Position numbers and translations under genes: made by a program. Of a stretch of 64,000 nt of DNA, positions 16,759 to 24,765 are shown piece after piece. Below the pieces are notes generated by a model, which saw only the letters and a list, made by a program, of their open reading frames with translations, ran no database searches and was not told the origin of the DNA. The stretch spans positions 124,001 to 188,000 of the forward strand of contig NZ_FCNZ02000014.1 of the NCBI RefSeq assembly GCF_001544495.1, read 5' to 3'. The stretch's first letter is position 1, and each line of letters begins with the position of its first letter. Source of the stretch: Caballeronia telluris. Its GTDB lineage: Bacteria; Pseudomonadota; Gammaproteobacteria; Burkholderiales; Burkholderiaceae.

Positions 16759-17475
16759 ATGCAGATCATTCTTAATGCCGTGCTCGTCGGCCAGGCCGCG
16801 CCGCTCGGAACGCAGGGCAAGCGCAGCGCGATTCACAAGACGCCGGTTCTGGCGCGCGTGTGCATCGGCGAAACCGGTCTCGACGGCGACGAACAGGTCG
16901 AGCGCAAGCATCACGGCGGCCCGGAGAAGGCGCTGCTTCACTATGCGTTCGACCACTACGCTGCGTGGCGCGAGGAATGGCGCGCGGACCATGCGGGACT
17001 CGAACGCTTCGACGCGCCCGGTGCTTTCGGCGAGAACCTTTCGACGCGCGGTCTCGATGAAAGCGGCGTCTGTGTCGGCGACGTGTATCGCATCGGCACG
17101 GCGATCGTGCAGGTGTCGCAGCCTCGGCAGCCGTGCTGGAAACTCAACCTCCATTTCTCCCGCGATGACATGTCGCGCCGCGTGCAGGACACGCGCCGCA
17201 CGGGCTGGTACTACCGCGTGCTGGAACCGGGCGTCGCGGGCGCGGGCGATGCCGTCGAGCGGCTCGCGCGGCCGCATCCCGAATGGAGCGTCGACAGGCT
17301 GTTGCGCGTGCTCTACGTCGATCGCGACGACCGCGCGTCGCTCGAACAGATGGCGATGCTCGACGCGCTGACGCCGTCGTGGCGCAAGACGGCGGCAAAG
17401 CGCCTCGAAAGCGGCAAGGTCGAATCGTGGTCGAGCCGGCTCAATACGCCAAAGAGCCAGAGCGACGACGACTGA
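16759..17475 (+). CDS. MOSC-domain protein, YiiM-like
   Basis: 238 residues. MOSC domains bind a molybdenum cofactor, often through a conserved Cys, and YiiM reduces N-hydroxylated bases such as 6-hydroxylaminopurine. Matches are GLDGDEQVERKHHGGPEKALLHY near residue 40, FGENLSTRGLDES near 95, and QVSQPRQPCWKLN near 125, which carries the candidate cofactor Cys. ATG 16759 (MQIILNAVLVGQAAPLG) gives the normal N-terminus. The frame is open further left inside the amidotransferase gene, but that part is a shadow. Expected partners (cytochrome b5 and reductase in E. coli) are not adjacent. Confidence 0.85.
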   Translation: MQIILNAVLVGQAAPLGTQGKRSAIHKTPVLARVCIGETGLDGDEQVERKHHGGPEKALLHYAFDHYAAWREEWRADHAGLERFDAPGAFGENLSTRGLDESGVCVGDVYRIGTAIVQVSQPRQPCWKLNLHFSRDDMSRRVQDTRRTGWYYRVLEPGVAGAGDAVERLARPHPEWSVDRLLRVLYVDRDDRASLEQMAMLDALTPSWRKTAAKRLESGKVESWSSRLNTPKSQSDDD

Positions 17476-17579
17476 AGCACGCCCAGCGCTTCGAGCGAGG
17501 CACGCGGGGTCTGCAGGAAGGAAAACGAAGTGCTATTCTCGATCGCTCATTCTGGTCTTTCTCCTCACCGGACATCGTC

Positions 17580-18692
17580 ATGAGCGCGTTGTTTTCCCCG
17601 GCCACGCTGCGTGGCGTCACGCTTCCCAATCGCATCGTCGTGTCACCGATGTGCCAGTATTCGGCCGAACGCGGCGAAGCCACGGCATGGCACATGATCC
17701 ACCTCGGCAGCCTCGCGCTTTCAGGTGCGGCGATGTTGTTCATCGAAGCCACCGCCGTCGAGCCCGACGGCCGTATCACGCCCGGCGACCTCGGCCTCTG
17801 GGACGACGCCACCGAAGCCGCGCTGAAACCGGTGCTCGCCGCGATCCGCAAGCATTCGAAGATCGCCGTGACGATGCAGCTCGCGCACGCCGGCCGCAAA
17901 GCGTCGAGCCACGTGCCGTGGGACGGCGGCCAGCTGATTCCGGTGTCCGAAGGCGGCTGGATGCCGCACGCACCGTCGGCGATTGCCCACAAGGACGGCG
18001 AAACGCCGCCGCTCGCGCTCGATACCGCTGGGCTCATCCGCGTGCGCGAAGCGTTCGTGGCGTCCGCGAAGCGCGCGGCGCGGCTCGGCATCGACGGTCT
18101 CGAACTGCACGCGGCGCACGGCTATCTGCTGCATCAGTTTCTCTCGCCGATCGCGAACCAGCGCACCGATGAATACGGCGGCTCGCTCGAAAACCGCATG
18201 CGCTTCCCGCTCGAAGTCTTCGACGCCATCCGCGCCGTGTTTCCGGACGACCGGCCAGTCGGCGTGCGCGTCTCGGCGTCGGACTGGGTCGACGGCGGCT
18301 GGGACATCGAAGACACCGTCGCGTTCGCCAACGAACTGAAGCAGCGCGGCGCCGACTGGATCGATGTGTCGTCGGGCGGCGTGTCGCCGTTGCAGAAGAT
18401 TCCGCTCAACCCCGGCTATCAGGTGCCGTTCGCGAAGGCCGTGAAGGAAGCGACGAGCCTTCCGACGATCACCGTCGGTCTCATCACCGATCCGATGCAT
18501 GCGGAAGAGATCATCGAGAGCGGCCAGGCCGATTTCATCGCGCTCGCCCGGGCGCTGCTGTACAACCCGCGCTGGCCGTGGCACGCGGCCGCGCAACTGG
18601 GCGCGACGGTCGAGGCGCCGCCGCAATACTGGCGCTCGCAGCCGCGCGACCAGAAGGCGCTCTTCGGCGATATCTCGTTCGGGCAGCGCTGA
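17580..18692 (+). CDS. Old yellow enzyme, YqjM-type NADH:flavin oxidoreductase
   Basis: 370 residues, an FMN-dependent TIM-barrel ene-reductase for activated C=C bonds. MSALFSPATLRGVTLPNRIVVSPMCQYSA has the Cys typical of the thermophilic-like YqjM class. MQLAHAGRKAS, LHAAHGYLLHQFLSP (substrate-binding His), RTDEYGGSLENR and ALARALLYNPRW follow in order. The start ATG 17580-17582 matches the family N-terminus; an earlier in-frame start would lie in the MOSC shadow. The gene is followed by a terminator at 18801. Physiological substrate not deducible. Confidence 0.93.
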   Translation: MSALFSPATLRGVTLPNRIVVSPMCQYSAERGEATAWHMIHLGSLALSGAAMLFIEATAVEPDGRITPGDLGLWDDATEAALKPVLAAIRKHSKIAVTMQLAHAGRKASSHVPWDGGQLIPVSEGGWMPHAPSAIAHKDGETPPLALDTAGLIRVREAFVASAKRAARLGIDGLELHAAHGYLLHQFLSPIANQRTDEYGGSLENRMRFPLEVFDAIRAVFPDDRPVGVRVSASDWVDGGWDIEDTVAFANELKQRGADWIDVSSGGVSPLQKIPLNPGYQVPFAKAVKEATSLPTITVGLITDPMHAEEIIESGQADFIALARALLYNPRWPWHAAAQLGATVEAPPQYWRSQPRDQKALFGDISFGQR

Positions 18693-18800
18693 GTCGTTGC
18701 GATGCGTGTCGCCCGAAGGCGCGCCGCGGACGGTTGAATTCGAACGCGCCTACCGTGTACGATGCCGAATGTTCGAGCGCACCATGCGCCGGGCAAGATG

Positions 18801-18833
18801 AACGCGGCGCCTATCAGGCCGCCGCGTTTTTTT
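18801..18833 (+). terminator. Terminator after the old yellow enzyme gene
   Basis: AACGCGGCG and CGCCGCGTT form a 9-bp stem around an eight-base loop, followed by a run of T. It ends rightward transcription before the SET-domain gene. Confidence 0.85.
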
Positions 18834-18946
18834 CATCCCGCTTGACCAATGCACGCCTTCCGCGTCTCCGATGGGACGCGCGCGCGAAGCGGCGGCGCGG
18901 GCTTCACTCAACCCTCCCCACCGATCGTTATTTAAGGATTCATTCG

Positions 18947-19399
18947 ATGAGTTCACGCAGGGTCACCGTTCGCCGCTCGGGCGTGCATGGCAAGGGCGTG
19001 TTTGCCGCGAGGCGGATTGCGGCGGGCGAGCAGGTGATGGAATACAAGGGCGAGCGCATCTCGTGGAAAGAGGCGCTGCGCCGTCATCCGCACAATCCGG
19101 AGGAACCGAACCACACGTTCTACTTCGCGCTCGACGACGGCCACGTGATCGACGGCAAGATCGACGGCAACAGCGCGAAATACATCAACCACTCCTGCGC
19201 GCCGAATTGCGAAGCGGAGGAAGTGGAAGGCCGCGTATTCATTCACGCGCTTCGCGACATCCAGCCGGATGAAGAGCTGTACTACGACTACGGTCTCGTC
19301 ATCGACGGTCGCATCACGAAGAAGCTCAAGAAGGAATACGAGTGCCGTTGCGGATCGAAGAAGTGCCGGGGAACGATGCTCGCGCTGAAGAAGAAGTAG
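18947..19399 (+). CDS. SET-domain protein lysine methyltransferase
   Basis: 150 residues, almost entirely a SET domain with a post-SET tail. SET enzymes transfer a methyl group from SAM to protein lysines; most are eukaryotic histone methyltransferases. The sequence shows VHGKGVFAARRIAAGEQVMEYKG-type opening, YINHSCAPNCEAEEV (the NHSCxPN pseudoknot), ELYYDYG (catalytic Tyr) and CRCGSKKCRGTM, the Cys-rich post-SET zinc motif. All key residues are present. ATG 18947 has TAAGGA eight bases upstream. The target protein is unknown; in bacteria chromatin proteins and ribosomal proteins have been suggested. It is monocistronic between two terminators. Confidence 0.92.
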   Translation: MSSRRVTVRRSGVHGKGVFAARRIAAGEQVMEYKGERISWKEALRRHPHNPEEPNHTFYFALDDGHVIDGKIDGNSAKYINHSCAPNCEAEEVEGRVFIHALRDIQPDEELYYDYGLVIDGRITKKLKKEYECRCGSKKCRGTMLALKKK

Positions 19400-19444
19400 G
19401 GTCTTCGGCGCTTCCGGGTGTTGTCCGGGCTCTTAGTCAGAGCG

Positions 19445-19477
19445 AATGCCACGGCAGCGATGCCGTGGCATTTTTTT
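19445..19477 (+). terminator. Terminator between the SET and histidine-kinase genes
   Basis: ATGCCACGGCA and TGCCGTGGCAT form an 11-bp stem with loop GCGA, followed by seven T on the plus strand. It overlaps the last bases of the convergent kinase gene (stop near 19476). Confidence 0.9.
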
Positions 19478-20999
19478 ATGCGGCGCTCGCCGCTGCGGGC
19501 GCGCGTGGCTTCAACGGCATGCGCACGACGAAGCAGGCGCCGCCTTCGGGCGCGTCTTCGTAATGCACGCTGCCGCCGTGCAGCGCCATGATGTCGTGGA
19601 CGATCGCAAGTCCCAGGCCGGCGCCGCCTTCGATGGTCTGCCCGTCGCCGCGAAAGAAGCGCTTGAAGAGATCGGGCTGCTGGTCGTGCGGCACGCCCGG
19701 GCCGTTGTCTTCCACCACGATCTCGCCGAAGGGCCGGCCCGCCTCGTCGCGCGATGCTGTCACGCTCACGGTCACGCGCGCGCCGTCCTGGCGGAACGGC
19801 GGAATGTACTTGAGCGCGTTGTCGATCAGGTTCGCGATCACCTCGCGCACCAGCACGACATTGCCGCGCACGATCAGCGGATGTTCGTTGTCGGGATCGT
19901 CGAGGTGCTGGAAGCCCAGATCGACACCGGCGGCGAGCGCGCGCGGCACCCATTCCGCGCCGGTTTCGAACGCGAGCGCGGCGAGGTCGAAATCGGCGAA
20001 GCGCGCGGCCTGTTCGCCCGGTTCCGCGCGCGCGAGCGACAGCAACTGATTGGACAGCCGCACCGCGCGATCGGCGGAGGCCCGCAGTTCCTTCACCGCT
20101 TCGAGCGCCTTCGCCGGATCGCGGACGGTCATCGCCTGATCGGCGTGCAGCTTCACGGCGGTGAGCGGCGTGCGCAACTGATGCGCGGCGTCGGCGATGA
20201 ACTTGCGCTGCGCATCGAGCGCGGTTTTCAGGCGATCGAGCAGCGCGTTCATCGCGCTCGTGAGCGGCCGGATTTCGACCGGCACGAGCGTTTCGTCGAC
20301 GGGCTCGAGCGACGTGTGGGTCTGCTGGTTGAGCGTATCGGCGAGATCGGTCAGCGGATTGAGCTGCTGGTTCACAACGCGCCACACGATCACCCAGCCC
20401 GCGAGCAGCAGCAGCAGAAGCGGCATCATGATCGCGACCAGAAACTCGACCGCGATCCGGTATCGGGAGCCGACGCGCTGCGCCACTTCCACGACGATCG
20501 GATTGCCGTGCGGCTGGTCGACGCGCACCTGCGCCGCGCGCACGCTCGTGCCCTGGTAGTGCGTCTCAAAGACATAAGCGTAATGGATGCGGCGCACGCT
20601 CGTGCCGGTCAGCGGCAGATCGGGCTCGCCGGCGATTTCGTTCTCGCCGTCGCTGATGCGGTAGATCAGTTGCTCGACGGGATCGGAGAACATCGCCTGC
20701 GCGAGCGGCGGCACGGTCACGGGCGCATCGACGCCGGCCAGCTGAATTTGCCGCGAGATGGCGGTGGCGAGATCGGCGAGCGACCGGTCGACGACGTGCT
20801 GCGTGTACTGCCACGCGAGCCAGTACGCCATCAGTCCGCTCATCAGCGCGAGCAGGGACAGCGGCGCCGCGAGACGGCGCAGCAGGGACCGCCGGAGGCT
20901 CGGCGGAGGGGAAGTACTGGTCACCTTCGTGCGCGCCAGGTGAAGCCAGTCGTCGCGAGCGAAACGTTCGTCGCTCGCGCGCCGGGTGGGGAATCGCAC
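19476..20999 (-). CDS. Sensor histidine kinase, TctE-like
   Basis: About 507 residues from a GTG at 20999. Inner-membrane sensor of a two-component system. There are two membrane segments (LAAPLSLLALMSGLMAYWLA at about 45-65 and AVEFLVAIMMPLLLLLLAGW at about 180-200) around a 2CSK_N-type periplasmic sensor region. The dimerisation/H box follows (FIADAAHQLRTPLTAV), then the N box (NLIDNALKY) and G boxes (NGPGVP, GAGLGLAI). TctE relatives sense tricarboxylates, but this ligand is not proven. The first residues are basic and could be trimmed by a GTG start about 25 codons later (VTSTSPPPSLRRSLL). It is 20 bases downstream of the response regulator, so they form one operon. Confidence 0.9.
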   Translation of the reverse strand: MRFPTRRASDERFARDDWLHLARTKVTSTSPPPSLRRSLLRRLAAPLSLLALMSGLMAYWLAWQYTQHVVDRSLADLATAISRQIQLAGVDAPVTVPPLAQAMFSDPVEQLIYRISDGENEIAGEPDLPLTGTSVRRIHYAYVFETHYQGTSVRAAQVRVDQPHGNPIVVEVAQRVGSRYRIAVEFLVAIMMPLLLLLLAGWVIVWRVVNQQLNPLTDLADTLNQQTHTSLEPVDETLVPVEIRPLTSAMNALLDRLKTALDAQRKFIADAAHQLRTPLTAVKLHADQAMTVRDPAKALEAVKELRASADRAVRLSNQLLSLARAEPGEQAARFADFDLAALAFETGAEWVPRALAAGVDLGFQHLDDPDNEHPLIVRGNVVLVREVIANLIDNALKYIPPFRQDGARVTVSVTASRDEAGRPFGEIVVEDNGPGVPHDQQPDLFKRFFRGDGQTIEGGAGLGLAIVHDIMALHGGSVHYEDAPEGGACFVVRMPLKPRAPAAASAA

Positions 21000-21019
21000 G
21001 GCGTTCTACGGACAGGCGC

Positions 21020-21706
21020 TCACGCGGCCTGCCGGATTTCCTGCAGCAGATAGCCGAAGCCGCGCACCGTCACGATCTCCACCCGCGTGTTCTCGAGCTT
21101 TTTGCGCACGCGATGCACATACACTTCGATTGCGGTATCGCCGAGATCTCCGCCGAAATGCGTGAGGTGATCCTGAAGCTGCGCCTTGCTGACGACGCGG
21201 CCGTGACGCAGCAGCAGCATTTCGAGCACCGCGAATTCGCGTGGCGACAGTTCGAGCGGCTTCTCGTCGTTGAAGATGCGGCGGTCGACACCCGATAGGC
21301 GCAGTCCGCCGAGCGTCACTTCGGGACGCGGCACGTCGCCGTGCGGACCGCTTCGGCGCATCACGGCGCGAATGCGCGCTTCCAGTTCCTGCGCTTCGAA
21401 TGGCTTGAGCATGTAGTCGTCGGCGCCGCTGTTCAGGCCCTGCACGCGGTCGTGCAGTTCGTCGCGCGCGGTGAGGATGATGACCGGCGTATGGCGGTTG
21501 CTCTGGCGAAAGCGCGCGAGCAGCGTCATGCCGTCGATGCCCGGCAGGCCGAGATCGAGGATCACCAGTTCATGGCGATTTTGCGCAAGCGCCTGCTCGG
21601 CGAAGATGCCGTCGTGAACCATGTCGACGGTGAAGCCGGATTGTTCCAGGCTGCTTTGGATACCGCGCGCGATGGGGCGGTCGTCTTCGATCAGAAGGAT
21701 TCGCAT
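21020..21706 (-). CDS. OmpR-family response regulator, TctD-like
   Basis: 228 residues. Receiver domain at 1-115 with acidic pocket EDD, phospho-acceptor Asp51 in VILDLGLPG and Lys in MLKPF. A winged-helix DNA-binding domain runs from about 130 to 225 (LELSPREFAVLEMLL, TAIEVYVHRVRKKL, TVRGFGYLL). It is co-transcribed with the kinase gene that follows and shares a divergent control region with the DUF3717 gene. No TctABC transporter genes are near, so the regulated genes are not evident. Confidence 0.94.
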   Translation of the reverse strand: MRILLIEDDRPIARGIQSSLEQSGFTVDMVHDGIFAEQALAQNRHELVILDLGLPGIDGMTLLARFRQSNRHTPVIILTARDELHDRVQGLNSGADDYMLKPFEAQELEARIRAVMRRSGPHGDVPRPEVTLGGLRLSGVDRRIFNDEKPLELSPREFAVLEMLLLRHGRVVSKAQLQDHLTHFGGDLGDTAIEVYVHRVRKKLENTRVEIVTVRGFGYLLQEIRQAA

Positions 21707-21873
21707 GAAAGTCGCTCAAGTACAATGGGTTGAGCTCGGACGGGCGCCAGGCCGGCGAGAAGGATCGACGCGGCGGCGCGGGTTCGGGCCAGATCAAAAA
21801 CGCTTACGTCAAAGGCGGCACGCGCGGCGCTCAGGGCCGCGGAAGTCGTGAACCGATTACTTTCTGCCCGGAC

Positions 21874-22104
21874 ATGTCCGACATCCCGATTCACGAACTC
21901 GAAGCCGCGATCAACTTCTGGCGCAATCGCTTGCCGTCGAGCGGGGACGAACTGAGTCTGTGCGACGAGGCGAGCGCGCTGTCCAGGCCTTACGCGCTGC
22001 TGATTGTACAGCGTGCCACATCGATGCCGGCAGAGCGTTTAGACCCCAAAGCCCGGGCGGCGTGGGAAGCTTACGAGCGGGCGAGGACAGGCCTTTCCGG
22101 GTGA
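21874..22104 (+). CDS. DUF3717 protein
   Basis: 76 residues, starting MSDIPIHELEAAINFWRNR and containing EASALSRPYALLIVQRATSMPAERL. This small cytoplasmic family is found mainly in Burkholderiales and has no known function. ATG 21874 gives the family N-terminus; the frame is open back to 21730, but the added part (Gly/Arg-rich) is not conserved-looking. The gene is divergent from the two-component operon. Confidence 0.75.
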   Translation: MSDIPIHELEAAINFWRNRLPSSGDELSLCDEASALSRPYALLIVQRATSMPAERLDPKARAAWEAYERARTGLSG

Positions 22105-22300
22105 AAGCCTGGCGGCCTTTCAAGCTTTCGAAAGCACGCTATTTTGCTTTCGGAATACCCATTTTTCCTGATTATTGGCTGTTTCGAACGCTTTCAGGCT
22201 TGTTACCGTTGGTAATAGGGACGTTACGAACCTTGCGAATGTAGGGCGAGATTTAGGCCTCGGCGCTCCTGTGCATTAAACTCGCGCATTCGGCCGGTAC

Positions 22301-22807
22301 ATGCACAAATTCCTCATGATTGATCTCGATCACTTCGATCTCGCGCTTCTCGACGTCCTTCAGCGCTTCGGGCGCGCAACGCATCAGCAGCTCGGCGAGC
22401 AAGTGCCGCTGTCGCCGTCGCAGATCGGACGTCGCCTGCAACGGCTGGAATCGACGGGCGTGATCGAGGGATATCGCGTGATGTTGCGTCCCGAAAAGCT
22501 CGGCCTCGGCGTGACGGCGTTCACGAGCCTGAAGCTCAAGCACCAAGGTGATTCCGTGATCGAGCAGTTCCAGCAGCAGATCGAATCGCTGCCGGAAGTG
22601 CTCGAATGCCACGCAACGGTCGGTGACGCCGACTATCTGTTGCGCATTGTCGCGCCCGATCTTTCCGCGCTTTCGTCGTTCGTGATGAAGAAGCTGATGC
22701 GCGTGCCGGGCGTCGACAGCGTGCGCTCGAACATCGTGCTGACCACGTTCAAGCGCAACGGGCCGCTGCCGCTCGGACATCTCTCCGGCAGCGACACCGC
22801 GTCCTGA
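22301..22807 (+). CDS. Lrp/AsnC-family transcriptional regulator
   Basis: 168 residues. An N-terminal helix-turn-helix (residues about 10-65, FDLALLDVLQRFGRATHQQL, SPSQIGRRLQRLESTGVIEGY) is followed by the RAM ligand-binding domain (VLECHATVGDADYLLRIVA, LMRVPGVDSVRSNIVLTTF). Family members respond to amino acids as octamers. The start could be ATG 22301 or the in-frame ATG at 22316 (MIDLDHFD); the latter resembles more family members. The CYTH gene converges with only one base between the two stop codons and no visible terminator. Confidence 0.9.
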   Translation: MHKFLMIDLDHFDLALLDVLQRFGRATHQQLGEQVPLSPSQIGRRLQRLESTGVIEGYRVMLRPEKLGLGVTAFTSLKLKHQGDSVIEQFQQQIESLPEVLECHATVGDADYLLRIVAPDLSALSSFVMKKLMRVPGVDSVRSNIVLTTFKRNGPLPLGHLSGSDTAS

Positions 22808-22808
22808 C

Positions 22809-23327
22809 TCACGCCGGCTGCGCGAGCAAATCCACGTAAGCGACCGGCACCAGGTCGCTCTCTCCGATGCCCAGCCGCGCGAACATCTCGTGCGCTTCCT
22901 GCTCGCCGGCGGCTTCGTCGTCGTCCTGGCCGAGCAGCACCTCCAGTTCGATGAAATCGCCCAGACCGTCGACCCGGTCCAGATGAATGCGCGTGCGCCC
23001 GACCAGGTAGACGTGACGCTCCTTCGAGACGATGCCGCGCGTCGTCAGTGCCTGCGCGAGCAGCGTGTGCATCGCTTCGGCGTTAGTCACCGGGCTGCGC
23101 GAGTAATAGGAGACTTTCGGACCATCGCGGTCGTCGCGCTGATAGAAGATCAGCTCGGACGGCGTGCCATCGTCGAACTGGCGCAGCTTCAGGCGTCCGG
23201 TCGGGACGTCGTAGAAAAAGTCCTGCTGGCGAAAAATGAGCGGTGCGTCGGGAGCGAGTGCGGCGGCACGTTCGCGAAGCGCGTCGAACTGATGGGCGCG
23301 GGCCTTGATTTCGATGTTGCGTGCCAT
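22809..23327 (-). CDS. CYTH-domain protein (CyaB-like triphosphate tunnel enzyme)
   Basis: 172 residues. CYTH proteins bind triphosphates in a beta tunnel; members are class IV adenylate cyclases, thiamine triphosphatases or inorganic triphosphatases. The N-terminal ARNIEIKAR matches the ExExK signature, and LKLRQFDDG, RTRIHLDRVDGLGDFIELEV and Glu pairs supply tunnel residues. Which reaction it performs cannot be read here. ATG 23327 is preferred: AGGAG lies nine bases upstream, while the frame extends two codons to a TTG at 23333. Confidence 0.85.
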   Translation of the reverse strand: MARNIEIKARAHQFDALRERAAALAPDAPLIFRQQDFFYDVPTGRLKLRQFDDGTPSELIFYQRDDRDGPKVSYYSRSPVTNAEAMHTLLAQALTTRGIVSKERHVYLVGRTRIHLDRVDGLGDFIELEVLLGQDDDEAAGEQEAHEMFARLGIGESDLVPVAYVDLLAQPA

Positions 23328-23406
23328 GGGCAAAAGCTCCTGGAAGCCGATTGGAGAAAGAGACTCAGACTAGCAAAGTTTCGATGACCGGCGCTTGAAC
23401 CGGCGC

Positions 23407-24309
23407 TCACCTCGACCATTGATCGTCGATCAGGCGCAGCGCGGCCGCGATCACCGGCTCCTCGCGACGCTCGGCGAGCGCGATGAACGAGAGCTGCGTC
23501 GGCACGGTCATCCCTTCGACGATCGTCAGCGCGTGCGCATGCGCCTGCGCGAGCGCGATCGAATCGCGGGCGAGCGTGAGGCCGACGCCCGATTTCACGA
23601 GATCGAGCATCGACGGCTCCTGATCCACCTCCGCGACGATCACCGGCGTCGCGCCCGCCGCCGCGAACACGCGCGAGAGCAGCCGGTTGTGCGCCGATTC
23701 GGGCGGCGTCCAGATCCACGGCAGCTTGGCGAGCGCCGCCCAGTCGCGCTTGCCCTTGTTCACGCGGTTGTGCCAGCCGGCCGGCGCCAGCACGCGATAC
23801 AAATACGACGTCAGCGTTACGACGTGAAACCGACCGGCGTCGCGCGGATCGTCCGTGTCCGGATCGCCGATATAGAACCCGACGTCCAGATCGCGCGCCT
23901 TCACGCGCTCCAGCACCCAGCCGGACATGCCGTGCCTGAGCGCCGTCTCGATCTGCGGATGGGTTTCGACGAGTTGCCGCAGGAATCCGCCGAGCCGCAG
24001 GAAATCCGGATCGAGAATCGTGCCGATGCGCAGCCGTCCGCGCACTTCGTGCCGCAGTGCGGAGGCGGCGCGCTGGACCTCGTTCGCCGCCGCGAGCGCG
24101 CGTTCGGCGTGCGGCAGGAGCGCTTCGCCGTCGCGCGTGAGCAGCAGCCCGTGCGAGGTCCGCGAAAACAGTCCGATGCCGAGCAACTCCTGCAGATTCT
24201 TGATTTGCAGGCTCACGGCGGGCTGCGTCAGATGCAGATGTGCGGCCGCCCGCGTGAGATTGCCTTCGCGGGCCACCGTGACGAAAGCGCGGAGTAGGGT
24301 GTAGTCCAT
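23407..24309 (-). CDS. LysR-family transcriptional regulator
   Basis: 300 residues. The N-terminal helix-turn-helix (MDYTLLRAFVTVAREGNLTRAA, HLTQPAVSLQIKNLQELLG) is followed by a substrate-binding domain (RLRIGTILDPDFLRLGGFL, LDVGFYIGDP, VKSGVGLTLARDSIALA). LysR regulators normally control a divergently placed operon. Here the divergent neighbour is the broken mmsA remnant at 24409-24709, with about 100 bases between, so the regulator may have lost its main target or may now act on the GMC oxidoreductase gene. The effector is unknown. Confidence 0.92.
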   Translation of the reverse strand: MDYTLLRAFVTVAREGNLTRAAAHLHLTQPAVSLQIKNLQELLGIGLFSRTSHGLLLTRDGEALLPHAERALAAANEVQRAASALRHEVRGRLRIGTILDPDFLRLGGFLRQLVETHPQIETALRHGMSGWVLERVKARDLDVGFYIGDPDTDDPRDAGRFHVVTLTSYLYRVLAPAGWHNRVNKGKRDWAALAKLPWIWTPPESAHNRLLSRVFAAAGATPVIVAEVDQEPSMLDLVKSGVGLTLARDSIALAQAHAHALTIVEGMTVPTQLSFIALAERREEPVIAAALRLIDDQWSR

Positions 24310-24408
24310 GCGCTGATATTAGCGCGTCTTATATCTCTGTTGAACATATCTCATTGGATTCGGGGACGGCTGCGGCAGTACGCTTCTTCATCGGTCAAAG
24401 GCCGGCAC

Positions 24409-24709
24409 ATGAGCGAGACGCATAACAGCGAAACGCGCGCTGCCGGGCTGACGCATTTCACCGGTGGTCGGCGAACCGAAGGCACGCGCGAGAACGCAAG
24501 GTGTTCAGGTCGGCATCGACGTGCCGATGCCGATGCCGGTGCCGATGGCATGGCACTCGTTCGGCGGCTGCAAGCGCTCGCTCTTCGGTGACCACCACGC
24601 CTACAGCGAGTAAGGTGTGCGCTCCTACACGCGCTACAAGAGCGTGATGCAGCGTTGGCCGGACAGCATCGCGAAGGGCGCGGAGTTCACGATGCCGGTT
24701 GCGAAATAA
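24409..24709 (+). pseudogene. mmsA: mmsA pseudogene (methylmalonate-semialdehyde dehydrogenase) with internal deletion
   Basis: The first about 30 codons (ATG 24409, [20 protein letters not shown], with AAAGG upstream) resemble the start of MmsA. From 24500, in another frame, the text continues as the extreme C-terminus: [33 protein letters not shown], stop TAA at 24611-24613, then [20 protein letters not shown] and the natural TAA at 24707-24709. Roughly 400 codons including the catalytic Cys are gone, and a nonsense mutation has been added. Full-length MmsA oxidises malonate semialdehyde or methylmalonate semialdehyde to acetyl- or propionyl-CoA in valine and inositol catabolism. The remnant is certainly not functional as that enzyme. 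Confidence 0.85.
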
Positions 24710-24765
24710 GAACGCTCTGCATGAGAGCAGGGTAAGCGCCAACGCTGCCCGACAAGGAGACAAGA

